Shown here one piece after another: positions 21,350 to 32,326 of a DNA stretch of 64,000 nt (its first letter is position 1; the number at the start of each line of letters is the position of its first letter). The notes beneath the pieces are model-generated. The model was not told the DNA's origin. It ran no database searches and saw only the letters and a program-made list of their open reading frames with translations. A program made the translations under genes and the position numbers. Source of the DNA: Cordilura impudica (Eukaryota; Arthropoda; Insecta; Diptera; Scathophagidae); assembly GCA_963682025.1 (NCBI GenBank), contig OY821517.1, positions 111,365,625 through 111,429,624 on the forward strand. The letters are read 5' to 3'.

Positions 21350-23436
21350 TTTCTCAATTATTAACAGACAGACATGAGCAGTGATCGAGATGGTTGGGAG
21401 TCATATGTGTAAAATATTTACATTCATAATTCTTATGAAACTGACGCTACGCATAAACATGTGGATGCAAAACATGAATGAACTCTAAGATAGGCGTCTT
21501 CTAAAAGTGGTTATTTCTCAATTGTAATAAACTTCCATAGTTCAAATTGATCGCACGATTTTAAGCCAATTTCGCATTGCAGTTCAACTAACTCCATATC
21601 CAATCTAACTATGTATCTTCACACTAAATTCTTCTCCGATTATTGCAGCTTTCTTTTCTAAGTATATTTATTTTTGATAAAAATGAATTGTTTGGACGAA
21701 TTTTTCAAAGTCCACAAATCTCTGTTGAAATTGCACAAAATTGCTTTGCAAAATATTACCAAATTGTTTGTATTCATAAGTTTCTATATTTGAACCGATT
21801 TGGTCTTTTAAATTTGAGAAGTGTTTCAGATCTTTCTTATTAATTTGAGATATCCACAATTATAGTTCAATTTAAAATGTATCGATGCTGGTTATTATAT
21901 CAGTTGTATTTTTATTGTTTCCTTGCAAATCCAGATTAAGTGCATTTAATTTTATTCCTAAATCCATTGAAAATGTTACTTTTTGCAGCCAAATCCGGAC
22001 ATGAAGTAAAACGGTGATAGGATCGTTTTTCATCTAAAATTTTTTTTATATGTGGTAAGAGCTAGCGGAATCTTTCCAAAACTTTACCTATCTTACTGAG
22101 TTATGCAGAAGCAGATCACCGTGTTCTGCATTATGATAATCTTTGCTATCATAACACGAAGTCTTAGCATTTTACCAGATAATTATTGTTGATGAGTTAT
22201 ACAGTGATATTTAATATTCAATATCTCTTTTACAAAATGATAAAAATCCATTTTTGCAACCAGTCATAGAAGGTGCACCATTGGTGGTACTGGAAATGAG
22301 CTTCTCAAGAGGAACATTTTCAGATGATATGAAAGATTTAAAAATAATGTACACGTCATCTCCTCTGGTTCGTTCTTTCATAAAAAAAACTTTCAGAAAT
22401 TATCCTTTCGAACTTGAATTAGCAAAAACGAAACGTACAAATATGCTAAGTTCGGACATATCGCAATTGTCAGGTGATACACATACACACTTTTTCAAAT
22501 CATGTTTAATTTGTGATCTCAAGTCAATTGCGATGGTTTCAACGCGCCGCGTTACTGCTTATCTTGAAAGTGCATCTTTGATAGCATCAACAATCTCCAT
22601 TATATTTATTAAGTTTTGAAGTAAGCTATCTGCTGCTGCCAATAAGACCTATTTTAATATGCCTACTTCAGTAAAAGGCTTTTTGTGCTGGAGATGCAAC
22701 TGTTGCTACTGTTTATTTAGTACAGCGTTTTTTTTAACAAAGATTGTTGTAAATTAAGAGATTTTTTAATCTTTGTACTTACATTTTTTTAAAATAGATT
22801 TTGAAGAAAACTCTTGGTCAAATTCTGCATGTGCGGCAGTAAAATTCCGGTTAAGATTACTAGTTTTTTTGGTAAAGCAACCGTCGAATTACATATTAAA
22901 CTAGTACAGTCATCTTTAAACATAATGAAAAAAAATAGTTTTCTCAGTCTTCACTGAAATGGTATTTCTTTGATTGTTTATAACCACTCATTATGGCCAA
23001 GTAAATTATTTAATTTATTCGCAGAAAATAGAACTTTTTTTTCATAATAATAGAAAAAATATTAATTATATGAATATTCCAAAAATCAAAGCGTAAAAAC
23101 TAACCAGCCTACTTAAAAACAATTTTAAAAATATATAATTTTTTATTCGGTTTGATAAATCAGTATTTAAAAAAATCAAAACTTAAAAACTGCCAGCCCA
23201 CTAAAATAAACTGGAGAAAAAAATAGTTTTTTTAATCTGTTTGGTTTATGAAGTAGAAAATATGTAGACGAAATTAACTTTTAAGAAACCCTTACTATAC
23301 ACATTAGCAATTTTCCAATTTCTTTTCAAAAAATATATAAGTAAATATAAATTTAAAGTTTAAGTTATCTCGCGACCGACTTAAGATTTCTTGCCGATCG
23401 ACCAAAAAATCACGATCGACATGTTGGGCACTCCTG
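21350..23436 (-). mobile_element. hAT transposon fossil, right terminus visible
   Basis: The right end reads GATCGACATGTTGGGCACTCCTG, ending at 23436. As the inverse CAGGAGTGCCCAAC this is a typical hAT terminal repeat. The next 8 bp (ccctaccc) would be the target duplication, but I find no matching left end, so the left side is truncated or diverged. The interior is the transposase fossil. Confidence 0.65.
21400..22870 (-). pseudogene. hAT transposase fossil (ZBED5/GTF2IRD2-like lineage)
   Basis: Role: hAT cut-and-paste transposase. Read on the minus strand in broken frames, in order: KKPFTEVGILK (about 22680), RRVETIAIDL (about 22560), CDMSELSIFVRFVFANSSSK (about 22450), MKERTRGDDVY (about 22375), TTNGAPSMTG (about 22275), FQQRFVDFEKF (about 21720), ELVELQCEIGL (about 21570), and LRVHSCFASTCLCVASVS near 21450. 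The last is the hAT C-terminal dimerisation block. The motif that normally reads TDGAP has Asn in place of the catalytic Asp. At least four frameshifts and several stops are present. The family call rests on motif order from memory. Confidence 0.78.
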
Positions 23437-23823
23437 CCCTACCCTATACTAATAGCTTAAGAAGAGATGAAATTTGTTGTAGAAAATGAAAATTCATATT
23501 TTCTTGTTGAGATTAGTACATATTTGCAGACACCTAAATAACTGTAAGCATTTATCAAATTTTCCGTCACTATCCTACAAATTTGTAGCAGAAATATCAA
23601 AAAAAATTAAGGAAAATAGTGTTGTATCTAAAACCGAAACAAACCGAGTGTTTCAGAACCAAATCAAATAAATGTTTTTGTCAATTTTATGGTTATTTAT
23701 AAAGTTAATATGTGACAATTTACTTTAATATACATATACCTAAATTGATAAAATCCGATTCACAAGCGAAAAAATTAAATGCGTTAGTAAGAATGACACG
23801 AGAGTTAGGAAATATATGTATAT
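23437..23823. other. Short AT-rich stretch, nothing recognised
   Basis: No gene. It separates the hAT end from the foldback MITE. Confidence 0.5.
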
Positions 23824-24336
23824 TAGGGTGGGTCAATGTTTTTTACTCCATGGGTTCATCGCCATTATGGTACTGGGCCATAAGAAGTATACTTGTCCAA
23901 GGAACCATACCTCTAAAATCATTTTCGAACCTGCCAAAATTTATTGAAAATGTGGACAGGGGGGATTTTTTGGGCCGGGAAATCCATTTCTCACATTTAT
24001 TTTTATTTTTATATCTAAAATGGCTTTTTCGTGCATTTTTTGGATTTTTTTTTCACCTTTTTGGGAAAAATTGATGAAATTATTGCACAAATCAACGAAT
24101 TTTTGACCTTCCCATATTTAAAATAGCCCAAAAAATTCAGCGCTGAAAATTACATGGGATACCCATACACGGTCTATATCGATTCGTTTTTTATATTTGT
24201 TCATTCAAAGAGTAAATAAAAAAAGCGAATTTTTTGACTTATTGATTTTTTGGCTCGAAAATTATTTTAGAATTATGGATACTTGGGCAAATATACTTTT
24301 TATAGCCCATAGTACCAGAATCGCGATGAACCCGTG
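23824..24336. mobile_element. Foldback MITE with TTAGGGTGGGTCAA end, right side truncated
   Basis: The left arm 23839-23950 (start 'ctccatgggttcatcgcc') is mirrored at about 24212-24335 ('cgcgatgaacccgtggag'). The outer TTAGGGTGGGTC start follows TATA. The right arm stops exactly where LINE-1 sequence begins, so the terminal ~15 bp are lost. No coding content. Confidence 0.78.
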
Positions 24337-26987
24337 GAGATTTTTTCTTATATATACTGAAACTTGGCTTTCTGACTCATTGCCGGATAGTCTTATATGT
24401 TTAAGCGGGTATAGAGTATTCAGATTTAACAGAAAATCAGGAGGCGGAGGTGGAGCAGCCATTTATATTAAAAACAATATAACTTGCAAATATCGCTGTA
24501 AAGCAGAAGAAAATGATAAAGTTGAGTACATATTTGACGAGATATCATCATTTGGTAAAAAAATGTTGGTTGGCTGTGCTTATAGGCCTAATAAACGAAT
24601 TGATTTATCTAACTTCATTACAACGCTAAAGACATTTACCATACATTTACAATGATGTTGCAATTTTAGGTGATTTTAACTCTAACATTCTTGTGGAATC
24701 ATCTCTTAAGGATAACATGGCATCTCTAGGACTTACTCCAATAAATACAACTATTCCCACACACTACACAAACACATGCAGTACACTACTCGATCATATA
24801 TACGTAGGAGACATGTCAAAAGTCAATCTATACGACCAAATTTCTGCATCGTGCTTCTCTAAACACGATCTAATCTTTACAACATATGAATTTCTTCTTC
24901 AACGTGAGGATCAGTATTACTCTTTTCGAGATTTTAATAACTTGAATTACAACGTATTGTATGCAAATCTCTCACAAATCAATTGGAGTAGCATTTACTT
25001 TATGACCTCGGTTGACGAACAATTGTCTTTTCTAGAAGACAATGTACTACAATTATATGATGAAACTGTCCCTTTGAAAACAAAAATAATTACGGCGAGA
25101 AATAAACCTTGGTTCACCTCCAGTATTCGACAATCAATTGAACGTAGGGATTTAGCTTATTCCAGGTGGAAACGTTTTAGAACATTACAACTTAAGGCTG
25201 AGCTTCGTTCTGCTAGAAAAGACGTTAATACTCAAATAAGAAATGCAAAATCTGTTTTTTTCTCAAGACGATTTATTTCCGCTATTGATTCTAAACAAAC
25301 TTGGAAGACTATTCGAGAAATAGGAATTGGTAATGTTGAAAAGAATAATAATTGCCCTATTGATGCTAATGAACTCAATAGGATTTTTACGGATATACCA
25401 ACAATACCAACAAATAACCACTTCTACAACAACAATACATTTGTCAACAGTAGCAACTCCTTTTCCGAAGACAATATGTTCGAGTTTTCTTGCGTCGGCC
25501 AATCTGAGGTTCTTACTAGCTTCTTGACAGTTAAGTCCAACGCTATTGGATTTGATAACATACACCCAAAATTCGTTAAAATTTTGTTACCATCTCTTTT
25601 ACCATTTTTTACTCATTTTTTCAACACCATCATTACATCAAGCTGCTTTCCAATGAAATGGAAGCACGCAAAAGTTATTCCACTTCCAAAGTCTACTACA
25701 GAATATCGTCCGATTGCGATACTATGTTTCCTTTCAAAAGTTATAGAAAAGCTTCTGCACTCACAAATAAGCGCATACGTACACAGAAATTGTCTTATTA
25801 GTGATATGCAATCCGGTTTCCGTCCCAATCATAGCTGTGTGACTGCCTTGGCTGATGTGTCAGAAAATATAAGACGTGAGTTAGACTGCGGAAAAGTAAC
25901 CTTTTTGGTGCTTCTTGATCATTCAAAAGCCTTCGATACTGTAAACCACTCCACACTATGTATGAAGCTGAACCGTTTTTTCAATTTTGCGCCAACATCA
26001 ACACATTTAATTTCATCATACCTTACAAACCGTACTCAATCAGTGTTCATTAACAATACATCATCGAATCCGGTGTCACTTATGAGAGGTGTACCACAAG
26101 GATCAATATTGGGACCACTTTTGTTCTCCATATATGCAAATGACTTGCCGCAACAAATATCCCATTCCAGCGTACATATGTATGCGGATGATGTACAGTT
26201 GTACCTAAGTGGCTCAGTTAATTCAATCAACGCAAGCGTGGGAAAACTCAACCAAGATCTGGACACCATATATCGTTGGGCTACTGCTAATGGCTTATGT
26301 CTGAATCCTAAAAAATCAAAATGTTTGGTGATACACAAAGGAACCATAACCCCGCATATCGAAGCTGAAATCCTTATAAATGGTCAGAAAATTGAAATTG
26401 TACAATCAGCGAAAAATCTTGGATTAGTCTTCAACAAAAATTGAACCTGGTCTGATCATATAAATTCACTTGTATGTCAAACTTATGTGAAATTAAGAAC
26501 GCTTTGGGCAACGCAGGTATTTACACCTTTAAGAGTCAGGATACTTCTGGCAAAGACCTATCTTATTCCGGGACTTACCTATGGTTGTGAACTCTTTTCT
26601 AGTTGCGACTCTATAAGCAGAAATAAGCTTGATGTTTTATACAATAACATCATTAGGTATGTTTACGGGTTAAGAAAATACGACCATGTGTCTGCTTTCG
26701 CAAAAAGCTTATATGGAGTATCTTTTGAAAACTTACTTAAGATAAGGGTACTAATACTCATACATAAAGTTATTTATACAAAAAACCCGCAATATATGTA
26801 TGCCAAAATTCAGTTTGCAAGATCGAATAGGGGCAAACTAATCATCATACCAAGACATCGACATTTAGTTTCGGAATGGCAGTTCTTTATCCATGCCGCT
26901 CGTCTTTGGAATACAATTCCACATGAACAACAGCTTAATAGCAATGCAATGCATTTTAAAACTTTTTTGTTTAATTTTTTCACTTAA
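24337..26987 (+). pseudogene. LINE-1 ORF2: endonuclease (partial) and reverse transcriptase
   Basis: Role: AP-type endonuclease and reverse transcriptase for target-primed retrotransposition. The frame to 24655 has ETWLSDSLPD, with the endonuclease Glu, and GGGGGAAIYIK; after a one-base shift near 24660 it continues as VAILGDFNSN and SKHDLIF. The long frame 24693-26444 holds the RT: QSGFRPNHSC, LLDHSKAFDTVNH (Asp at about residue 405), GVPQGSILGPLLF, and YADD at about residues 497-500. A single in-frame TGA (26442-26444) precedes TWSDHIN, and the same frame runs on to 26987. So there is one frameshift, one nonsense codon and a missing N terminus: a fairly young dead copy. Confidence 0.87.
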
Positions 26988-27262
26988 CCATTTTCCATAG
27001 ATTATGTGATACATATATGTAATTTTGTATTTTAATTTTTTTTATTTTTTTATTTTTATATTTTTTGTATCTATGCTATTTCTGTTCGTAAATAATTATA
27101 CTTACTTTTTATATAAACTTTATTATTATTACTACTATACATATAAAATTTTTGAGATTGTTGATCCCTTATCCACATATAATCCTGTACTATAATTAAA
27201 AGACTTGGTCTTGTTGTACAGGATATCAATAAATAAATTAATAAATAAATAAATAAATAAAT
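24337..27262 (+). mobile_element. LINE-1: non-LTR retrotransposon, 5'-truncated (CR1-group-like)
   Basis: It begins inside the endonuclease domain at the MITE junction and ends in a tandem AAATAAAT tail (27228-27262). The 3' UTR carries a short inverted repeat (ATCCTGTAC near 27183 and GTACAGGAT near 27217). A related fragment lies at 52.65-53.27 kb on the minus strand. The clade assignment is tentative. Confidence 0.85.
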
Positions 27263-27495
27263 CTCTAGTGAATTTCATTTTATATAGTGCGAGAAACAAG
27301 TTATTATTCACTTGTTAGATTTGCGGTAGCCCTATAGGAAAAATAATAGAATTTGACAAATACTCAGGAACAATTTTTAAAAGTTTTTAATAGAAAATAT
27401 ATATAAAAGTTAAAAGTTTCTAATGCGAGAGTTTTTCTACAAAACAAATAGCTTCAATTTATCAAGATATGGTAATTTTGTAAAAAAAAAAAAAT
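27263..27495. other. Unassigned spacer between two LINEs
   Basis: AT-rich, no gene. The last bases are a poly-A run next to the Jockey target duplication. Confidence 0.5.
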
Positions 27496-27506
27496 AAATT
27501 AGAAAA

Positions 27507-27541
27507 TCAGTTCTGCTAATGCTCTTGCAGTATAAAGACGT
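27507..27541 (+). promoter_or_regulatory. Internal Inr + DPE promoter of LINE-2
   Basis: TCAGTTC spans the insertion junction, the T coming from the target copy, and fits the arthropod initiator TCAKTY with A+1 at 27509. AGACGT occupies +28 to +33 (27536-27541), a full match to the downstream promoter element RGWYVT at the required distance. Jockey and I elements are known to use such TATA-less internal promoters. Function is inferred. Confidence 0.75.
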
Positions 27542-27781
27542 GTGTTTCTCGTATTACAAGTCTATAAAACTAAGTGAAAGAATTTCATGTTAAAACAAAA
27601 ATAAATAATAAAACAAAATACAAAACAAAAAAAAAAAAAAAAAAAAAAAAAACAATTTGCTTAATTTGCATACCATTGAACAATAACAATTTGTACACAG
27701 TACTTAAAAAAACAACAACAATAAAAAAACAACATAAAGCGAGCATCAAATGAAGATGTAAACGCATTATGCGTTAGCACA

Positions 27782-28861
27782 ATGAATAAAAAACAAAAAT
27801 CCAATAACAATTCGCTGAAAACAAATCAGCCAAAAATATCAACAAATTATTACTATCCGCTACAAGCTATAGAAGACAATGAAGATGATGAAGTAATTAT
27901 TCAAAAACCAACAAAAATAACAATATCACCTATTACAGTGCTGAAGTGTAAAATAGAAGAACTTCATGAAATATGTAGTAAAAATAAGATTTCTGATTAT
28001 TCCATTAGAAAAATTTCAATCGGCCTTAAACTGTTTTGTCGTTCTAAGGAAAGTTTTGATAAGGTTTGTGCTGCTCTTACAGACTCATATGAATTTTTCA
28101 CATATGCAACTAAAACCGAAAAACCTTATAAGGCTATACTATTTGGACTTGATAAGTATGACCCTACAATAATTAAGAAAAAGCTTTTAGACTTGGGCTT
28201 AAAATGCTTGGACGTAAAATTAGTGGTTAAAAAGAATAATCACAACATCGAATATTTCATCTATGTAGTTTATTTTGAACGACAGTCCATAACGATGAAA
28301 GAATTAAGGCAAAATTATTCTGTATTAGAATATGTAAAAATCAAGTGGGAGTTCCAGCAAACCAGAAAAAACAAAATCACCCAGTGCTATAATTGCCAAA
28401 TGTTTGGCCACGGTTCGAACAGGTGTAAGGTTAAAACGTTCTGTGCAAACTGTGCCGGTCCACATAAAACAACCGAATGTATGGTGCCAACTATTAAATG
28501 TGCTAACTGTAATGGTGATCACAAATCATTTTCTGATAATTGCCCAAGTAAGGCTACGTACTTAGAAATAAGACAACGTTTAAAACCAACACGGTCCATT
28601 CCACGTAACAATAATAACATTAACCCTATAAATTACAACAAAAATTTTCCAAACACCTTGCGTCAAAGTGTTCCTCATTCTACAGATGTATGGCAACATA
28701 ACAACAACCTCAATTTAAATAACAATTGTAGCAGCGATTTATTCACGCTGCAAGAAATTAAAAGCTTAACTCTTGAGCTTATTACTAATCTTCGTAATTG
28801 CAGAAGTAAAGCAGATCAATTTGAGGTAATAACAAACCTCGCATGTAAATTTCTTTCGTAA
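27782..28861 (+). CDS. LINE-2 ORF1: Gag-like RNA-binding protein with three zinc knuckles
   Basis: Role: nucleic-acid chaperone that forms the retrotransposition particle with LINE RNA. The 359-residue frame is intact. Its N-terminal third is basic and Asn-rich (MNKKQKSNNN). Residues about 55-190 resemble the region that precedes the knuckles in Jockey Gag proteins (KAILFGLDKYDP, IKWEFQQTRK). Three CCHC-type knuckles follow at about residues 203-256: CYNCQMFGHGSNRC, CANCAGPHKTTEC and CANCNGDHKSFSDNC. The C-terminal part is Asn-rich. Start chosen at the first ATG; it is preceded by 'agcaca', a weak Kozak context with no Met between it and the knuckles that would suit better. The stop TAA shares its last base with the ORF2 ATG. 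Confidence 0.9.
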   Translation: MNKKQKSNNNSLKTNQPKISTNYYYPLQAIEDNEDDEVIIQKPTKITISPITVLKCKIEELHEICSKNKISDYSIRKISIGLKLFCRSKESFDKVCAALTDSYEFFTYATKTEKPYKAILFGLDKYDPTIIKKKLLDLGLKCLDVKLVVKKNNHNIEYFIYVVYFERQSITMKELRQNYSVLEYVKIKWEFQQTRKNKITQCYNCQMFGHGSNRCKVKTFCANCAGPHKTTECMVPTIKCANCNGDHKSFSDNCPSKATYLEIRQRLKPTRSIPRNNNNINPINYNKNFPNTLRQSVPHSTDVWQHNNNLNLNNNCSSDLFTLQEIKSLTLELITNLRNCRSKADQFEVITNLACKFLS

Positions 28862-31524
28862 TGGCGAATGTCATTAAAATCATTACTTGGAATGCTAGAG
28901 GCATTCGCAACAAAAGTTTAGAGTTGTTCCAGTTCTTAAAAAACCACAACGTGGATGTATGTCTAGTATCAGAGACTTGGCTTAATTCAAATATTTCTAT
29001 AAGACACGAAGATTTTTTTGTCTATAGAAATGATAGAGAAGTCGCAAGAGGAGGCGGCGTTGCAGTTATTATTAAAAAAAACTTACAACATAATTTATTA
29101 CCAATTATTAATACTAAGTTAATTGAAAATATTGGAGTCAAAATTTTTACTAATATTGGTAGTGTAGACATTTATTCATGTTACTTTCCAGGTGGTTCGG
29201 CAGGTGTAGGCAATAATAGAAAACAACTTTTTTCATCTGATATACGCATGCTCAGTAGCATAGGTGAAAGATACATTCTTGGAGGTGATTTTAATAGTAG
29301 GCATCAAAACTGGGACTGTTTAAGAGCAAACTGTTGGGGAAATACCTTAAATGAGAAACTTTCATCATATAACATCAATATTATTTATCCTTGTGAACAA
29401 ACATATGTTCCAGCTAGTGCCAATAGACAGGGATCTACACTAGATTTTTTCTTAACCAATATACCAAACATAATTTCCTCTGCAGTTGTTTTAAACAATC
29501 TCAACTCTGATCACCTACCAGTTCAAATAAATCTCACTGGCGAAGTTAGCAGGTCTAGTTTAGTTTTGCTTGACTATAAAAATGCTAAGTGGTTATCTTT
29601 CCAGAGATACCTTATAGAAAATACAATCATTCCCGATACAAGTGATATTACTTCTAATGAGCAAATTGATTCGGCGATTATACAGTTTAAGAACCTTATA
29701 AATGAGGCCATTGATATAGCCATTCCAAAAAAACTACCTTCGTTTCAAAGAAAATCCCTACCAATGTATTTGAAAATTTACATACAACAACGAAATGCTT
29801 GTCGTAGAAACTGGCAGCGATATCGTAGCATGACAGATTTTTACGAGATGAAATCTCTTAGTAGAAAAATAGGCGAGGAAATGGAAAGATTAAAAAACGA
29901 GTATTGGTCCAAACTTCTGGCAACTTTGGACAAAAACTCAGCTCCATTCTGGAACCTTACCAAGATAACGAGAAAGAAGCGCAACTCGATAGCTATTTTA
30001 AAACACAACAACTGTAGATTTACCACAAATGTTGAAAAATGTAATATTATGGCCCAAACTTTTGCATCTAATCATTTAATTTCCCAAAATTTAGGTGACA
30101 CTGAAACAAACACGCAAGTTAATGCAATAGTTCAATCGTTTAGATTATCTACTCCTAATATCTCTGATGATTCATTAATAACTACATCCCAAATTAGCGA
30201 TGTAATTAAAAAGCTGAAAGCAAGAAAGGCACCTGGAGTTGATGGAGTAAATAATAAATGCCTTAAACATCTTCCAAAAAAATCGCTTAAATTCCTAACA
30301 CTTATTTTTAATTCATGTTTAAAACAAAGCTACTTTCCAATTGATTTCAAGAAAGCAAAAATTATTCCAATTAGAAAGCCGAACAAACCAACAGATCAGC
30401 CCTCTTCCTATCGTCCAATTAGCCTGTTGTCGTCTATAGGTAAAATTTTTGAGAAAATTATAAATGAAAAACTGTTGTGCTTTATTGAGTCTAACACAAT
30501 TTTCCCTAACCATCAATTCGGCTTTCGAAAGGAGCACAACACAGTCCATTCGTTAATACGAATCAGAAATTTGGTAACCGAAAATTTTGACCTTCAAAAA
30601 TCAACTGGTATGGTTTTACTAGACGTCAAAGCTGCTTTTGATTCTGTGTGGCACGATGGCCTTATTTATAAAATGATTCGATTCAACGTCCCCAGTTTCT
30701 TAATTAAAATATTCGAAAGTTTTCTGTCTAATCGCTCCTTCAAAGTTTACATTGGATCATGTTGTTCTGAAAGTTTTAGTATACCTTCAGGGTGTCCCCA
30801 GGGCTCCTGTCTCTCACCTATTTTGTATAACTTATATACCTCAGATTTACCCCATCTTGAAAGTTGTACTATGTCCGTATTTGCAGACGATACAGCAGTA
30901 TTATGTTCCGATATACTCGCTGAAAACATTATTTCCAACCTTCAAAGGGATTTAGAAAAATTAGCAAATTACTTCAATAAGTGGAAAATAACACTAAATG
31001 CTGATAAAACTCAGGCTATATATTTTACAAGAAAAAGAAAATCCTGTTATATTCCCCAGAGAAACATTACTTTTCTGAACACGGAAGTTCCATGGGAACT
31101 AAAAGTAAAATATTTAGGAATAATTCTTGATCCCAAAATGAAATTTAAAGAACATGTACAATACATAATAAACAAAGTAAATATTATGACCCGAGTACTT
31201 TATCCTTTTATAAACCGAAACTCTGCTCTAAGTATACAAAACAAAAGATTAATATTCAAACTTATTTTTCATGCCGTAATATTTTATGCAGCTCCTATGT
31301 GGGCTAAAAGTGCAACCTGTCACATTAAAAAACTTCAAATCGCACAAAATAAATTACTTAAACTTATATACAACCTTCCATGGTTCTTCTCAACACAAAG
31401 GCTTCATATAATTTCGGATATAGATCTTGTTGTTTCCAGGTTAAACAAACTAACTACAAACTTTTATTCCAGATGCTCCGATTCTGAACACCCTTATATT
31501 AATGAATTGACATCAGCTTAGGTA
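28861..31524 (+). CDS. LINE-2 ORF2: AP endonuclease and reverse transcriptase, intact
   Basis: Role: nicks the target DNA and reverse-transcribes the LINE RNA on it. 886 residues without interruption, near the usual length of Jockey ORF2. Endonuclease: ITWNARG (Asn11), SETWL (Glu38), GGDFNSRHQNW (about 141-151), LDFFLTN and SDHLPV (about 216-221), i.e. all catalytic motifs. RT: KAPGVDGV, YRPISLLSSIGKIFEK, FGFRKEHNT, VLLDVKAAFDSVW (Asp at about 588), CPQGSCLSPILYNLY, FADD at about 674-677, and LNADKTQAI. No RNase H domain follows. The ATG overlaps the ORF1 stop in TAATG, so ORF2 is probably made by termination-reinitiation. Nothing in the frame suggests inactivation. Confidence 0.93.
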
Positions 31525-31732
31525 GTTGTAAGTAGATCTTTAAGTAGTTTTTATTAAAAAATAAAAAATCTTCAAATAGGTTTTTTAAAATTTTGCCTCC
31601 AATAGAATTATAATGTAGATATGTATATAATTTTGTAAATTACTATTTATTATTAAGGAGAAAGAGTACAAAAACTTGAACTATGTATATACAGTTTATT
31701 TTTAAGATGAAAATGAAAATATTATTTAAATA

Positions 31733-31759
31733 AATAAAGAATTGAATTGAATTGAATTG
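31733..31759 (+). repeat. LINE-2 3' tail of ATTGA pentanucleotides
   Basis: ATAAAG is followed by four repeats of a 5-bp unit (attga) directly before the 12-bp duplication. Jockey elements usually end in poly-A, so a pentamer tail is atypical. Confidence 0.75.
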
Positions 31760-31785
31760 AAATTAGAAAATTGGAAATCTTTGAT

Positions 31786-32010
31786 GAAGTCACTTATTTT
31801 TTGCAACAACATTTTGAAAGACTTAAGTGAGGATCGGACAGCAACTTTATGTGGGAGCTATTACTAAGACTGATGATTAACGGGTATAACAAACACACAT
31901 AAGACAAACTTTACCTAGATCTATATGCTGATTTGGATCTTACGTTAACTGAAGTCGATCTTATGGGAGTTATTTGTATAGGGACTAACTAGTTACATGG
32001 TTAAGAAACT
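31786..32010 (-). mobile_element. DINE fragment, degenerate
   Basis: Retains the 'gacttaagtgaggatcgg' block, 'gatctatatgctgatttggatcttac' and 'gtatagggactaact' in the order of minus-oriented DINEs, without hairpin, microsatellite or ends. LINE-2 inserted just beside it. Confidence 0.7.
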
Positions 32011-32326
32011 AATGTTTCTATTATTACGGTTCTTTCATATTGGTGATTTTTTAATTTGTTTTAAAATAACATTCAAAACAATTTGGCAATACCAGCCTAA
32101 ACTAATACGAAATTTGGAGTATAATGAATAACACACTCACTACCCAAATGCTACAAAATGTAAAATAACAACAATAATAGTTTTTATTATAAAGCGAATG
32201 AATAATATTTCGTTATATAAATTTCATAAAAATCATACGCAAGTGACATACATACAATAACTATATAAATTCCTTAAAATGAAGGGCTGTTTAAGTTTCG
32301 CATTCTCAATATACCTCTGTAGCTTT
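32011..32326. other. AT-rich spacer, nothing recognised
   Basis: No gene, no repeat ends. Confidence 0.5.

Larger units (their letters stand above)
27496..31771 (+). mobile_element. LINE-2: apparently intact Jockey-type non-LTR retrotransposon with target duplication
   Basis: The body is 27508-31759 (4252 bp), flanked by a 12-bp perfect duplication AAATTAGAAAAT (27496-27507 and 31760-31771). It contains a 5' UTR with internal promoter motifs, ORF1 (359 codons), ORF2 (886 codons), a short 3' UTR with ATAAATAAAG, and a tail of ATTGA repeats. Both ORFs are uninterrupted. The missing RNase H domain and the three-knuckle ORF1 fit the Jockey clade; the pentanucleotide tail is unusual for it. Intact frames plus an unmutated duplication imply recent insertion. 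Confidence 0.92.

Noticed and set aside
22254..22619. 121-codon plus frame
   Set aside because: Antisense shadow of the hAT transposase fossil, whose motifs read on the minus strand.
27585..27767. 60-codon hydrophobic minus frame opposite the LINE-2 5' UTR
   Set aside because: Poly-Phe from an A-run; LINE-2 5' UTR explains the region.
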